Shown piece after piece: positions 44,803-54,329 of a stretch of DNA of 64,000 nt. The position numbers and the translations under genes are program-made. The stretch's first letter is position 1. Each line of letters begins with the position of its first letter. The DNA lies in NCBI GenBank assembly GCA_038131695.1, contig JAYPQA010000030.1:1-64000 (forward strand), written 5' to 3'. The notes beneath the pieces were generated by a model. It saw only the letters and a program-made list of their open reading frames with translations. It searched no databases and had not been told where the DNA came from. Source of the stretch: JADHLK01 sp038131695 (lineage in GTDB: Bacteria; Pseudomonadota; Alphaproteobacteria; Puniceispirillales; Puniceispirillaceae).

Positions 44803-45549
44803 TTAATCGGCGTAATCGGGCTCTTCTTTATCCAGCACGGCGCGGATGGCGGCCATGTGATGGCCGCTTTCCAGATCATATTCTTCCCATTGGCGGGCGG
44901 TTTTTTCCGCTGTTTTCGCATCCATGACCGCCAGCTTCTGCCCGCTGGCCAGCGCCGTCATATAGGTGCGGCAGGCGCGTTCCAGATAATAGATCAGATC
45001 AAAGGCCAGCCCCGGCGTCTGGGCCGCTGTCATGACCCCGTGATTGCCCATCATCAGCACGCGCTTATTGCCCAAAAGCGTGCTGAGCCGCTCTCCCTCG
45101 GCCCCGATACCCATCCCGTCAAAGCCGGTATCCCAGGCCAGCCGGTTATAGAAACGCGCACAGCTTTGATCCAGCGGCGGCAGATCCGGCTCAGCCAGAC
45201 ACATCAGCGCGGTGGCATAATGCGGGTGCAGATGCAGCAAAATCCGGGCTTGCGGATTCGCCCGGTGCATCGCCCCGTGAATGCCCCAGGCGGTGATGTC
45301 TATTTTGGGATCTGCCGGATCAGGCGGGTTATGGTTATCCAGCAGGATCAGATCGCTGGCGCGCATGGCGGAAAAATGCACGCCATAGGGATTCATCAAG
45401 AATTGCTGGCCGTCCGCCGAGACGGCACAGGAATAATGATTGGCAATGCCCTCATGCAGCCCCTCTCTGGCTGTCCATCTGAACAGGGCCGCCATATCGC
45501 GGCGCAATTCTGTCATAGCAGTATCGGTTATGGTTTGCGGATGGGTCAT
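44803..45549 (-). CDS. Class II aldolase/adducin-family protein
   Basis: A 248-residue member of the AraD/FucA fold family. The zinc-site histidines are in ILLHLHPHYATALMC and the later GNHGVMTAAQTPGLA. The acidic residue of LFRWTAREGLHEGIANHYS marks the N-terminus. Family members are sugar-phosphate aldolases or epimerases, while others act on non-phosphorylated hydroxy acids. The 161-base gap to the rightward betaine aldehyde dehydrogenase gene must contain both promoters. The substrate is unknown. Confidence 0.85.
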   Translation of the reverse strand: MTHPQTITDTAMTELRRDMAALFRWTAREGLHEGIANHYSCAVSADGQQFLMNPYGVHFSAMRASDLILLDNHNPPDPADPKIDITAWGIHGAMHRANPQARILLHLHPHYATALMCLAEPDLPPLDQSCARFYNRLAWDTGFDGMGIGAEGERLSTLLGNKRVLMMGNHGVMTAAQTPGLAFDLIYYLERACRTYMTALASGQKLAVMDAKTAEKTARQWEEYDLESGHHMAAIRAVLDKEEPDYAD

Positions 45550-45709
45550 GCCAAGCCCTCTTTCCTGTCAGACCGGGAACAGGGTTTTCCTCTCCGCCAG
45601 CTTGCCGCATTTTTTTCGGATCGCAAACAAAAATTGCCAGCATTGCATTTGTCCGTCTGATATGTCTTGTTATGGAAGGTCAGTCATCCATCTTGCAGGG
45701 GCTGGAGAA

Positions 45710-47147
45710 ATGCAGAAAATTCGAAATTGGAATGCTGGCGGCCCGGTGGAGGCGGCGCGCCCCTTGCGGCTGCTCGACAAAACCTATCCGGCGACTGGAG
45801 AGGTGATCGCCCAAATGGAACTGGCAGATGATCAGCTGCTGGATGAGACGGTGCGTCTGGCCAAATCAGCGCAGGAAAAATGGGCCGCCCTGTCCGGTCA
45901 GGAACGGGGCCGCATCATGGCGCGGGCGGGCCAGCGCCTGATTGAAGCCAATGAGGAGCTGGCGGCCCTGGAAGTGCGCGATGTCGGCAAGCTCTATTCC
46001 GAAGCCGTCTCAGGAGATGTGCCCAGCGGGTCAGAGGCGTTTGAATTTGCGGCTGCGCTGGCCATGACGCAAAACGGCACGGCGCATCGCTGGCCGGGGG
46101 CGCTCGGCTATACAGAGCGGGTGCCGCTGGGGGTGTGTGCCGGTATCGGGGCCTGGAACTATCCGGCGCAGATTGCCTGTTGGAAGGCGGCCCCGGCACT
46201 GGCAACCGGCAATGCCTTTATCCTGAAGCCAGCTGAGGAAACGCCGCTGGTGGCGGCGCGCATTGCTGAATTGCTGGCTGAGGCGGGTCTGCCGGATGGG
46301 CTGTTCAATGTGCTTTACGGGGATCATGAGCTGGGCGCGGCCATTTGCCGGCATCCCGGCATTGCCAAAATATCGCTGACCGGCGGGGTGGAGACCGGCA
46401 AGCTGATTCTGGAGCAATCTGCGGCCAGTCTGAAAAAGGTCACGCTGGAGCTGGGCGGCAAGGCGCCGCTGCTAGTTTTTGCCGATGCCGATTTTGACCT
46501 GGCTGTCCAGACCGCGCTGGATGCCAATTTCTACACGGCCGGAGAGGTTTGTTCCAATGCCACGCGGGTCTTTGTGGAACAGGCGATCTTGCCGGATTTT
46601 CTGGCGGCGCTGAAAGAGCGGGCTGAGGCGATGCAGGTCGGGGATCCGATGGACCCGGACAGCCATTTGGGCGCGCTGATTTCTGCAGCGCATCTGCAAA
46701 AGGTTCTGGAATTTGTTGCGATTGGCAAAAAAGAAGGGGCGCGGCTGATTTGCGGCGGGGAGCAGGTTTTTCCGCCCGGCTTTGAGGGCGGCCATTTCAT
46801 GGCGCCGACGATTTTTGCTGACTGCCATGATCAGATGCGAATCGTGCGCGAGGAGATTTTTGGCCCGGTGATGTCAGTCTCTGTCCTTTGACAGTGAGGA
46901 CGAAGCCATTGCCCGGGCCAATGACAGCGATTTCGGTCTGGGGGCCGGGCTGGTAACCCGGGATCTGGCCCGCGCGCACCGGGTGGCTGGCGCGCTGAAG
47001 GCAGGCAATGTCTGGGTGAACAGCTATAATCTGATCCCGCCGGATTGGCCTTTCGGGGGCTCTGGCCAGTCTGGTTTTGGGCGCGAAAGTTCGGCCTTTG
47101 CCCTGGAATCCTATACCGAAATCAAGGCGACCTATATTCAGCTATGA
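45710..47147 (+). CDS. betB: Betaine aldehyde dehydrogenase-type enzyme (one frameshift)
   Basis: About 478 residues of the NAD-dependent aldehyde dehydrogenase family, BetB type. Motifs are GIGAWNYPAQIACWKAAPAL, AFILKPAEETPLVA, TLELGGKAPLLVF (catalytic Glu) and FYTAGEVCSNATRVF (nucleophile Cys), then IVREEIFGPVMSV. There the frame shifts (about 46885), and it continues SEDEAIARANDSDFGLGAGL, AGNVWVNSYNLIPPDWPFGG, SGFGRE to TGA 47145-47147. The GLNPPEVPFGG-like ending is typical of BetB. The likely role is oxidation of betaine aldehyde to the osmolyte glycine betaine. Neighbouring genes show no choline transporter. Confidence 0.82.
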
Positions 47148-48217
47148 GCCCGCCGCCCGCAAAACTGGTTCAGATTATGGCCGGGGCCCGCCAGGGCGGG
47201 GCAGAGCTGTTTTTTGAAAGGCTGGCGCTTGGATTTGCCGAGCGGCAGATAGACCAAACCGCCCTGATCCGGCCCTGGCCAGAGCGGGCGGCCCGGCTGC
47301 AAGCCGCCGGTATTGAGGTGCGCGGCCAATCCTTTGCGCGCCCGCTGGCCGGCCTCAATCGCTGGCAGATTGGTCGCCAGCTGAAACGGATCGATCCGCA
47401 AATCGTGCTGTCCTGGATGAGCCGGGCGGCAGCCCGGGTGCCGGCTGGAAGCTGGGTGCATATCGGGCGGCTGGGCGGCTATTATCCGCTGCGCCATTAC
47501 CGCAGCTGTGACTGGCTGGTCGCCAATACCGGCGGTATCGCGGACTGGCTGGTGGCGGAGGGCTGGCCGCGCGAGCGGGTGCGGGTATTGGTGAATTTTG
47601 TTCCCCCGGCCCCGCAACAGGCGGCCCGGCGCGCCGATTTCGCCACCCCGGACGGAGCACCGCTGATTGTCGCGCTGGGCAGGCTGCATCCGAACAAGGC
47701 CTTTGATGTGCTGCTGGCGGCACTGGACCATATCAGGGGCGCACATCTCTGGCTGGCCGGGGACGGGCCGGAAAAGGCAAGGCTGCAGGCGCAGGCGGCC
47801 AGTCTGGGCCTGACCGGGCGGGTGCATTTCCTTGGCTGGCAGAGCAATCCGCAAGCCCTGATCAAGGCGGCCGATCTGTTCATCTGCCCTTCGCGCCATG
47901 AACCGTTTGGCAATGTGATTGCTGAGGCCTATTCCGCCGGCACGCCGGTGCTGGCCAGCGCATCGCAAGGGGCGCTGGAATTTGTGCAGGATGGCAAGAC
48001 CGGGGTTTTGGTTGCAACCGAGGATAGCCAGGCGCTGGCCGAGGCGGCCAATAGCCTGCTGGCGGACAAGCCGGGCCGGGACCAGCTGGGGGCGGCGGGC
48101 TATCAGCGCTGGCAAGAGCAGTTTGCCCCGCCGCAGGTTCTGGATAGCTGGCAGGATTTTTTTGCCAAAGTCTCCAAGGGCGTTTCTGATGGCGTTTCTG
48201 GCGGGGGGATCAGCTGA
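47144..48217 (+). CDS. Glycosyltransferase, GT4 family
   Basis: A 357-residue GT-B glycosyltransferase starting at the ATG that overlaps the dehydrogenase stop (ATGA). The N-terminal QIMAGARQGGAELFFERLAL carries the Gly-rich loop. The donor site shows ALGRLHPNKAFDVLLAAL, LAGDGPEKARLQAQAAS, and the EX7E-like segment RHEPFGNVIAEAYSAGTPV with ASQGALEFVQDGKTG. The C-terminus holds repeats of GVSDGVSGG. The acceptor is unknown. It is cytosolic or membrane-peripheral and probably builds an envelope glycan with the asparagine synthetase next to it. Confidence 0.85.
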   Translation: MSPPPAKLVQIMAGARQGGAELFFERLALGFAERQIDQTALIRPWPERAARLQAAGIEVRGQSFARPLAGLNRWQIGRQLKRIDPQIVLSWMSRAAARVPAGSWVHIGRLGGYYPLRHYRSCDWLVANTGGIADWLVAEGWPRERVRVLVNFVPPAPQQAARRADFATPDGAPLIVALGRLHPNKAFDVLLAALDHIRGAHLWLAGDGPEKARLQAQAASLGLTGRVHFLGWQSNPQALIKAADLFICPSRHEPFGNVIAEAYSAGTPVLASASQGALEFVQDGKTGVLVATEDSQALAEAANSLLADKPGRDQLGAAGYQRWQEQFAPPQVLDSWQDFFAKVSKGVSDGVSGGGIS

Positions 48218-50025
48218 TGTGCGGGATTGCAGGCTATTTTCTGAAAACCGCGGCCACGGCCCCGGCTGGCCTGCTGGACCGGTTTGCCGGGCTGATGACG
48301 CATCGCGGACCAGATGGAACGGCCAGCAAAATTATCGGCTCCGCCGGGTTTGTGCATACTAGGCTGGCGATTGTTGATCTGGCAGGCGGGCAGCAGCCTT
48401 TTGCAGAAGATCAGAAAATGGCCATGGCCAATGGGGAAATCTACAATCATCAAGCCCTGCGCGGGCAGCTGGAACCGGCAGAGCGGCCGGACAGCCTGTC
48501 TGACTGCGCGGTGATCCTGCCGCTTTTCAGCCGCCATGGCAGCCCCTTTGTTGAGCAGCTGCGCGGAATGTATGCGCTGGCCGCCTATGATGGCCGGACG
48601 GATCGGGGCATTCTGGGGCGGGATGCGTTCGGTATCAAGCCGCTCTATTATCTGGAGACGCAGAGCGGGATTTATTTTGCCTCTGAGCCCGGCGTGCTTC
48701 GCAAGGCCGGGCTGGGCGCAGCGAATATGGACCCGCTGCGCGCCGCCCTGTTGCTGGATCAGCAATATTACAGCGGTGCAGAGATGATTTGCGGCCCGAT
48801 AAAAAGGCTGCTGCCGGGCGAGGTGCTGGAGATCGCAAACGGCCAGATAGCCGGGCGGTTTTTTGATCGCCCGCTGGAGGCGGGACCGGCGCAAAACAGT
48901 GATCCGGCAGAGCTGGATGCGCGCCTGGAAGAGTCGGTCGCCGCCCATCAAATGGCCGATGTGCCCTTTGGTATGTTCCTGTCAGGCGGCATTGATTCCA
49001 GCATTTTGCTGGCGCTGATGGCGCGGCTGAACCCGTCCCCGGAGACCGCCCCGCTGCTGGCCTATACGGCGCGTTTTCCCGATGCGCCGGTGCCGGATGA
49101 GACCGGGCTGGCCCGCCAGCTGGCTGATCAATGCGGCGCAGATTTTATTGATTGCCCCTATGGAAAGGCAGATTTTTTTGCCGATGCCGGCCTGGCGGTT
49201 GCGGCTTGTGATGATCCGGCGGCTGATTATGCGATTTTGCCCAGCCTGCATCTGGCCCGCCGCGCGGCCCGTGATGTCAAGGTTATTCTGAGCGGCGAGG
49301 GGGGCGATGAATTTTTTGCCGGCTATGGGCGCTATCGCCGCCGTCTCAGCCTGTGGCCCTCGGCCCCGCGGCCGCGGCCCGGCGTGGCGCTGAAAGCCGG
49401 GCTGTTGCGGGCCGGGCTGGCCAGCCAGCTGCAGGGCCATCTCTCCCAGCCGGCCACCCAGCCGGGCCTTGCGGCCGGTTTTGGGGTGCGCCTGCTGGAT
49501 CGGGACCGGGCCTTGCGCCAGATTCAGCGCGCCGATATTGACAGCTGGCTGCCGGATAATCTGCTGATCAAGCTGGACAGATGTTTGATGCGGGCCTCGG
49601 TTGAGGGGCGCACCCCCTTTATTGACCGCCAGCTCTCGGTCTGGGGCTATCATCTGCCAGCCCGGGCCAAGCTGCGCGGGCGGCATGGCAAATATCTGCT
49701 GCAGGGCTGGCTGGCCGAACATCTGCCCGCAGCCCGCCCGTTCCAGCGCAAGAGGGGGTTCAGCGTGCCAGCTGGCTATTGGGTCGCCAGTGAGGCCGCA
49801 AGGCTGGCGCCGCTGCTGGAAAGCCTGCCGCTGCTGGGCTCTCTGGTTACGCCGGGCTCGGTCGCGGCGGTGCTGGAAGCGGGCCGAAAGGCAGGCGATA
49901 ATCGTCTTGGCGCGCGCGGCGGCCTGCTGGCCTGGCGGCTGCTGTTCCTTGGCCTGTGGGAGCAGATACATCTCAATCAGGTGGATCCCGAACAGCCGGT
50001 CTGGGATATTCTGGCCGCCCGCTAG
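48217..50025 (+). CDS. asnB: Glutamine-hydrolysing asparagine synthetase
   Basis: A complete 602-residue AsnB. The catalytic Cys2 follows Met1 (MCGIAGYFLK), and the glutaminase domain has MTHRGPDGTA, NGEIYNH and YDGRTDRGILGRDAFGIKPL. The synthetase domain has the PP-loop SGGIDSSILLALMAR (from residue 256) and LSGEGGDEFFAGYGRYRR. The start overlaps the GT4 stop (TGATG). AsnB-type enzymes in glycan clusters may amidate sugar acids rather than make asparagine. Both are possible here. Confidence 0.9.
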   Translation: MCGIAGYFLKTAATAPAGLLDRFAGLMTHRGPDGTASKIIGSAGFVHTRLAIVDLAGGQQPFAEDQKMAMANGEIYNHQALRGQLEPAERPDSLSDCAVILPLFSRHGSPFVEQLRGMYALAAYDGRTDRGILGRDAFGIKPLYYLETQSGIYFASEPGVLRKAGLGAANMDPLRAALLLDQQYYSGAEMICGPIKRLLPGEVLEIANGQIAGRFFDRPLEAGPAQNSDPAELDARLEESVAAHQMADVPFGMFLSGGIDSSILLALMARLNPSPETAPLLAYTARFPDAPVPDETGLARQLADQCGADFIDCPYGKADFFADAGLAVAACDDPAADYAILPSLHLARRAARDVKVILSGEGGDEFFAGYGRYRRRLSLWPSAPRPRPGVALKAGLLRAGLASQLQGHLSQPATQPGLAAGFGVRLLDRDRALRQIQRADIDSWLPDNLLIKLDRCLMRASVEGRTPFIDRQLSVWGYHLPARAKLRGRHGKYLLQGWLAEHLPAARPFQRKRGFSVPAGYWVASEAARLAPLLESLPLLGSLVTPGSVAAVLEAGRKAGDNRLGARGGLLAWRLLFLGLWEQIHLNQVDPEQPVWDILAAR

Positions 50026-50504
50026 ACCGCTTCCGGCAAGGGCAGCGCGGTGGTGTATTTTATCTCTTCCATGGCAAAGGACGAGCTGACATCTTTCAGC
50101 TTCACCTCAGCTATCAGCCTTTTATAGAAGCGGTCATAGGCGGCCATATCCTCAACCACCACACGCAGCATATAATCAACCGCGCCTGACATCCGGTAGA
50201 ATTCCACCACCTCTGGCCGCTCGGCAATGCGCTGGGCAAAATTATCCAGCCATTCCGCATTATGCTGATCGGTGCGGATGGCGACGAAAACGCTCATCCC
50301 CAGACCAATGGCCGGGGCGTTCAGCAAGGCCACCCGGCCGCGAATAATGCCGGTCTCCTCCATTTTCTGGATGCGCCGCCAGCACGGGGTGACAGACAAG
50401 CCCACCTTGCGGGCGATATCAGCGACCGGCTGGGCCGCATCTTCCTGGAGCAATTCCAGTATTTTGACATCCGTGGCATCCGGGCGAAATTCTGGCTTGG
50501 ACAT
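50022..50504 (-). CDS. Lrp/AsnC-family transcriptional regulator
   Basis: 160 residues from ATG 50502-50504. The winged HTH is LQEDAAQPVADIARKVGLSV with TPCWRRIQKMEETGIIRGRV, and the C-terminal ACT-like domain has GMSVFVAIRTDQHNAEWLDN and SGAVDYMLRVVVEDMAAYDR. A longer open frame exists upstream, but the short start gives the normal length. Its 3' end overlaps the asnB end by 4 bases, convergently. Its target is not obvious. Members of this subgroup often respond to an amino acid. Confidence 0.88.
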   Translation of the reverse strand: MSKPEFRPDATDVKILELLQEDAAQPVADIARKVGLSVTPCWRRIQKMEETGIIRGRVALLNAPAIGLGMSVFVAIRTDQHNAEWLDNFAQRIAERPEVVEFYRMSGAVDYMLRVVVEDMAAYDRFYKRLIAEVKLKDVSSSFAMEEIKYTTALPLPEAV

Positions 50505-50668
50505 GGGAAACCTCCTCTGGTGACAAAAAATTTTTGCCAAAATAACAGGCAAGCCGCCCGAATACAAAAAATTTTTCCCCAAAAATAAACAGATCGAACT
50601 CACAAAGGGCCTCTTTTCTGATTGGCGATCACTGGACAGAACAGCAGAAGCGTTGCATTGTGGCGGCC

Positions 50669-51616
50669 ATGTCGGCATCCTTTTCGCATTTGCCCGCAGG
50701 CGGGCTGTATCTTTATCCGCAAGGCTGGACGGATTATGAGCTGCTGGATTCCGGTGCCGGTGAGAAGCTGGAGCGGTTTGGCCCCTATCTGTTTGTCCGC
50801 CCGGAGGCACAGGCCCACTGGCCGCGTTTTTTGGAGGAGTCTGTCTGGCAATCGGCGCATGGCCGGTTTGTCGCCAGTTCTGAAGACAGTGCCAGGGGCG
50901 GGCGCTGGCAGCTGCAAAAGAGCCTGCCGGAAAGCTGGCAGATAGGGTTTGACGGGTTGCGCTTTACCGCCCTGCCGACCGCCTTTCGCCATCTGGGCTT
51001 TTTTCCCGAACAATCGGTGCATTGGCGCTGGTGTGCCGGGCGGATTGCGGATTTTATCGCCCGCCAGGGCCGGGCGCCGCGGCTGTTGAACCTGTTTGCC
51101 TATTCCGGTGTGGCCAGCCTGCACGCGGCGGCGGCCGGGGCAGAGGTGACGCATCTTGATGCCAGCAAGAAGGCCGTTTCCATGGCGTTTGACAATCGCA
51201 ACCTGTCCGGCCTGCAATCGGCGCCGATTCGCTTTATTACAGATGATGCGATGGGGTTCTTGCAAAGAGAGGCGCGGCGTGGGCGCAACTATGATGCCAT
51301 TATTCTGGACCCGCCCAAATATGGGCGCGGCCCGAAAGGCGAGGTCTGGCAGCTGGAACGCGACCTGCATCCGCTGTTGCAGGCTTGCCGCGCGCTGCTT
51401 TCAGACAGTCCGCTCTTTGTGGTGGCCACACTCTATGCCGTGCGGCTCTCAGCCCTGGCAGCGCATGAGGCGCTGGCCGCCGGGATGGCGGGGATTGGCG
51501 GGCAGACCGAATCAGGGGAAATTGCGATTATGGAGAACCGGCCAGATGGCCGGGCCATCGGCCAGGCCCTGTTCGCGCGCTGGCTGGCTGCCGGCTATGG
51601 GCCGGATCAGAATTAG
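50669..51616 (+). CDS. Class I SAM-dependent (RNA) methyltransferase
   Basis: About 315 residues related to RlmI/RlmL-type 23S rRNA methyltransferases. The SAM motif is LLNLFAYSGVASLHAAAAGA, the acidic motif is VTHLDASKKAV, and the catalytic region is YDAIILDPPKYGRGPKGEVW. The N-terminal part (YPQGWTDYELLDSGAGEKLE, RFGPYLFVRP) is typical of this subgroup. GTG 50660 or ATG 50669 could start it, and the ATG is chosen. It is followed closely by a convergent TrmH-family gene. Confidence 0.85.
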   Translation: MSASFSHLPAGGLYLYPQGWTDYELLDSGAGEKLERFGPYLFVRPEAQAHWPRFLEESVWQSAHGRFVASSEDSARGGRWQLQKSLPESWQIGFDGLRFTALPTAFRHLGFFPEQSVHWRWCAGRIADFIARQGRAPRLLNLFAYSGVASLHAAAAGAEVTHLDASKKAVSMAFDNRNLSGLQSAPIRFITDDAMGFLQREARRGRNYDAIILDPPKYGRGPKGEVWQLERDLHPLLQACRALLSDSPLFVVATLYAVRLSALAAHEALAAGMAGIGGQTESGEIAIMENRPDGRAIGQALFARWLAAGYGPDQN

Positions 51617-51626
51617 GCAAAACCGG

Positions 51627-52424
51627 CTATTGGCAGCGCAGCCATTCATAGGCGGCAAGGCCGGTTGCCACCGCCAGATTGAGACTGTCTGACCGGCCCT
51701 GCATCGGCATTTTGACCAGCTGATGGCAGCTGGCGGCCAGCGCGTCTGTCAGCCCGGCCTGCTCATTGCCCATCACGATAATCTGCGGCCCGCCCCAGTC
51801 AGCTGTGCGATAATCCACCGCAGCTGGCAGGGCGGTGCCGGTTATCCGGCCTGGCCAGCCTTTGGCAAAAGCAAGAAAACCCGGCTCATCAAGGCGGGTG
51901 ATCGCAACATTGAAAATAGCCCCCATAGAGGCGCGCACCGCCTCAACCGAAAACGGATCACAGCTCTCGCCAATCAGGATAATCCCCGCCGCCCCGACCG
52001 CATCAGCGGTGCGCATGATGGTGCCCAGATTGCCCGGGTCGCGGCATCTGTCCAGCGCTATCCAGCAGCGGGCCGGGTCCGGCTGGATCACATCCGGGCT
52101 GGCCTCAACCATCGCAAAGGCCGCGATAACCATTTGCGGATTATCCTTGCGGCTGATTTTCCCCAGCAAGGCCGGGCTGACCGGCAAGGCGCGCCCGCCG
52201 CCTGTCTGGCAGGCCGCAATCAGCCTGTCCAGCCCCGGCATATCCGGCCTGTCCGCTGCATAAACCAGCCTTTGCGGCAGATGGCCCAGCTGCACGGCCT
52301 CGGTGCAGATACGCATCCCCTCGGCCAGAAACCAGCCGGTCTGGCGGCGATATTTGCGCAAGGCCAGCGAGCGCAGCAGCTTTATATCGGCATTGGCCGG
52401 GGAGGTGATGATGTCTGCGGGCAT
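51627..52424 (-). CDS. TrmH/SpoU-family RNA methyltransferase
   Basis: A 265-residue SPOUT enzyme that methylates ribose 2'-OH in tRNA or rRNA. The N-terminal substrate-binding part (KLLRSLALRKYRRQTGWFLA with EGMR) resembles RlmB/TrmH. The knot motifs are DRCRDPGNLGTIMRTADAVG, GPQIIVMGNEQAGLTDALA and MPMQGRSDSLNLAVATGLAA. The frame is clean. The precise RNA target is not readable. Confidence 0.88.
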   Translation of the reverse strand: MPADIITSPANADIKLLRSLALRKYRRQTGWFLAEGMRICTEAVQLGHLPQRLVYAADRPDMPGLDRLIAACQTGGGRALPVSPALLGKISRKDNPQMVIAAFAMVEASPDVIQPDPARCWIALDRCRDPGNLGTIMRTADAVGAAGIILIGESCDPFSVEAVRASMGAIFNVAITRLDEPGFLAFAKGWPGRITGTALPAAVDYRTADWGGPQIIVMGNEQAGLTDALAASCHQLVKMPMQGRSDSLNLAVATGLAAYEWLRCQ

Positions 52425-52445
52425 GGGCTGGGGCCGCCTTTTTGT

Positions 52446-54112
52446 CTAGAACAGCCCTTCGACAAAACCGGTCTCGGCGATGCGAATCGATTCCGCCGCC
52501 GGCTTTCTGGGCAGGCCCGGCATGGTCATAATATCCCCGCAGATAACCACCACAAAGCCAGCCCCGGCAGATAGCCGCACCTCTCTTATTGGCACAACAT
52601 GACCGCTGGGGGCGCCGCGCAGATTGGGATCGGTGGAAAAGGAATATTGCGTCTTGGCCATACAGACAGGCAGATCGCCATAGCCGGCCGCCTCCCATTC
52701 GCGCAGCTGGTCGCGTATCCGCTTGTCCGCAGCAACATCATCGGCGCGGTAAATACGGGTTGCGATGGTCTTGATCTTGTCAAACAGGCCCATATCCGTG
52801 CCATAGAGCGGGGCAAACTGGGCCGCCCCGGACTGGCAGAGCTCCACCACCTTGCGGGCCAGCCCCTCGGTTCCCTCAGAGCCCTTTTCCCAGTGCTGGC
52901 AGAGGATCGCCTCAACCCCGACTGAGGCAGCTGCCTGTTCAATGGCGGCAATCTCAGCCTCGGTATCAGTGATGAAATGGTTGATGGCGACCACCACCGG
53001 CAGGCCGAATTGCTTGATATTTTCAATATGGCGCAGCAGGTTCACGCAGCCCTTTGTCACCGCCTCGGCATTGTCCTTGCCCAGCTCTTCTCTGGCGACG
53101 CCGCCATTCATCTTCAGCGCGCGGGCAGTCGCGACCAGCACCACGCAATCCGGGTTCAGCCCGGCCTTGCGGCATTTGATATCAAAAAATTTCTCGGCCC
53201 CGAGATCCGCCCCGAAGCCAGCTTCTGTCACCACAAAATCGGCCAGTTTCATCGCCGATTTGGTGGCGATAACAGAATTGCAGCCATGCGCGATATTGGC
53301 AAAGGGCCCGCCATGGATAAAGGCTGGGTTATTTTCCAGCGTCTGCACCAGATTGGGCTGCATGGCATCACGCAGCAGCACGGTCATCGCCCCATCGGCG
53401 CCAATATCCCGGCAATAGACCGCGCTTTTGTCACGCCGGTAGGCAATGATGATATCGCCCAGCCGCTTTTGCAAATCCTCCATATCTTCTGCCAGGCAGA
53501 GAATCGCCATGATTTCCGAGGCGACCGTAATATCAAAGCCGGATTCCCGCGGAAAGCCATTGGCCACGCCGCCCATGGAGACGATATTCTGGCGCAGGCC
53601 CGGTCATTCATATCCAGAACCCGCCGCCAGACAATCCGGCGAATATCAATCGCCTGCTCATTGCCCCAATAGATATGATTGTCAATCATCGCCGAGAGCA
53701 GGTTATGGGCAGAGGTGATGGCGTGAAAATCACCGGTAAAATGCAGGTTGATATCTTCCATCGGAATCACCTGGGCATGGCCGCCGCCAGCCGCCCCGCC
53801 CTTCATGCCAAAACAGGGGCCGAGCGAGGGCTCGCGCAGGCAAATCAGCGCCTTCTCACCGATCCGGTTCAGCCCGTCACCCAGCCCGACCGTTGTGGTC
53901 GTCTTACCCTCACCGGCCGGGGTCGGGTTGATCGCGGTGACCAGAACCAGCTTTGCATCCTGCTTGTCCGGCTGTGCGCCTAGCCAGCCCAAATCCAGCT
54001 TTGCCTTGTCATGGCCATAGGGTTTCAGGGCTTCAGCCGGGATAGTCAGGTCTTTGCCGACATCCAGTATCGGGCGCGCCTTGGCGGCGCGGGCAATATC
54101 AATATCACTCAT
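52446..54112 (-). CDS. fhs: Formate-tetrahydrofolate ligase (one frameshift)
   Basis: About 555 residues. It joins formate and THF with ATP to give 10-formyl-THF, a C1-assimilation step. The ATG at 54110-54112 precedes MSDIDIARAAKARPI. The ATP-binding loop is NPTPAGEGKTTTTVGLGDGL. The sequence PSLGPCFGMKGGAAGGGHAQ, then VIPMEDINLHFTGDFHAITS is diagnostic. A single frameshift at about 53590 links LDMNDRA to NIVSMGGVANGFPRESGF. The end IRIAETGFVEGLF is canonical. The gene lies divergently from a GlxA-type regulator, at a distance of 217 bases. Confidence 0.92.
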
Positions 54113-54329
54113 TTTCAGTGTCCTTATGCTCCAACAGGCTTTTTGTATCGGGTCACGTAGGGGAATTTTGGTTGTTGCCGACACTCTATAGCAAAAAAAC
54201 ACCCTGACGGGAAAATGGTTTCCCGATACGAAAACGCTTTTCAGCAAAGATTGTTTGTGATTTAGATTTTCTCAGGGATTGTTTTTCCTGCTTTTGTTGC
54301 TGGCAACCTGCGGCAGGTTTGAGGTGATT

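Noticed and set aside
48982..49971. 329-residue minus-strand open frame inside asnB
   Set aside because: It is a Gln/Arg/Pro-rich shadow frame opposite the synthetase domain.
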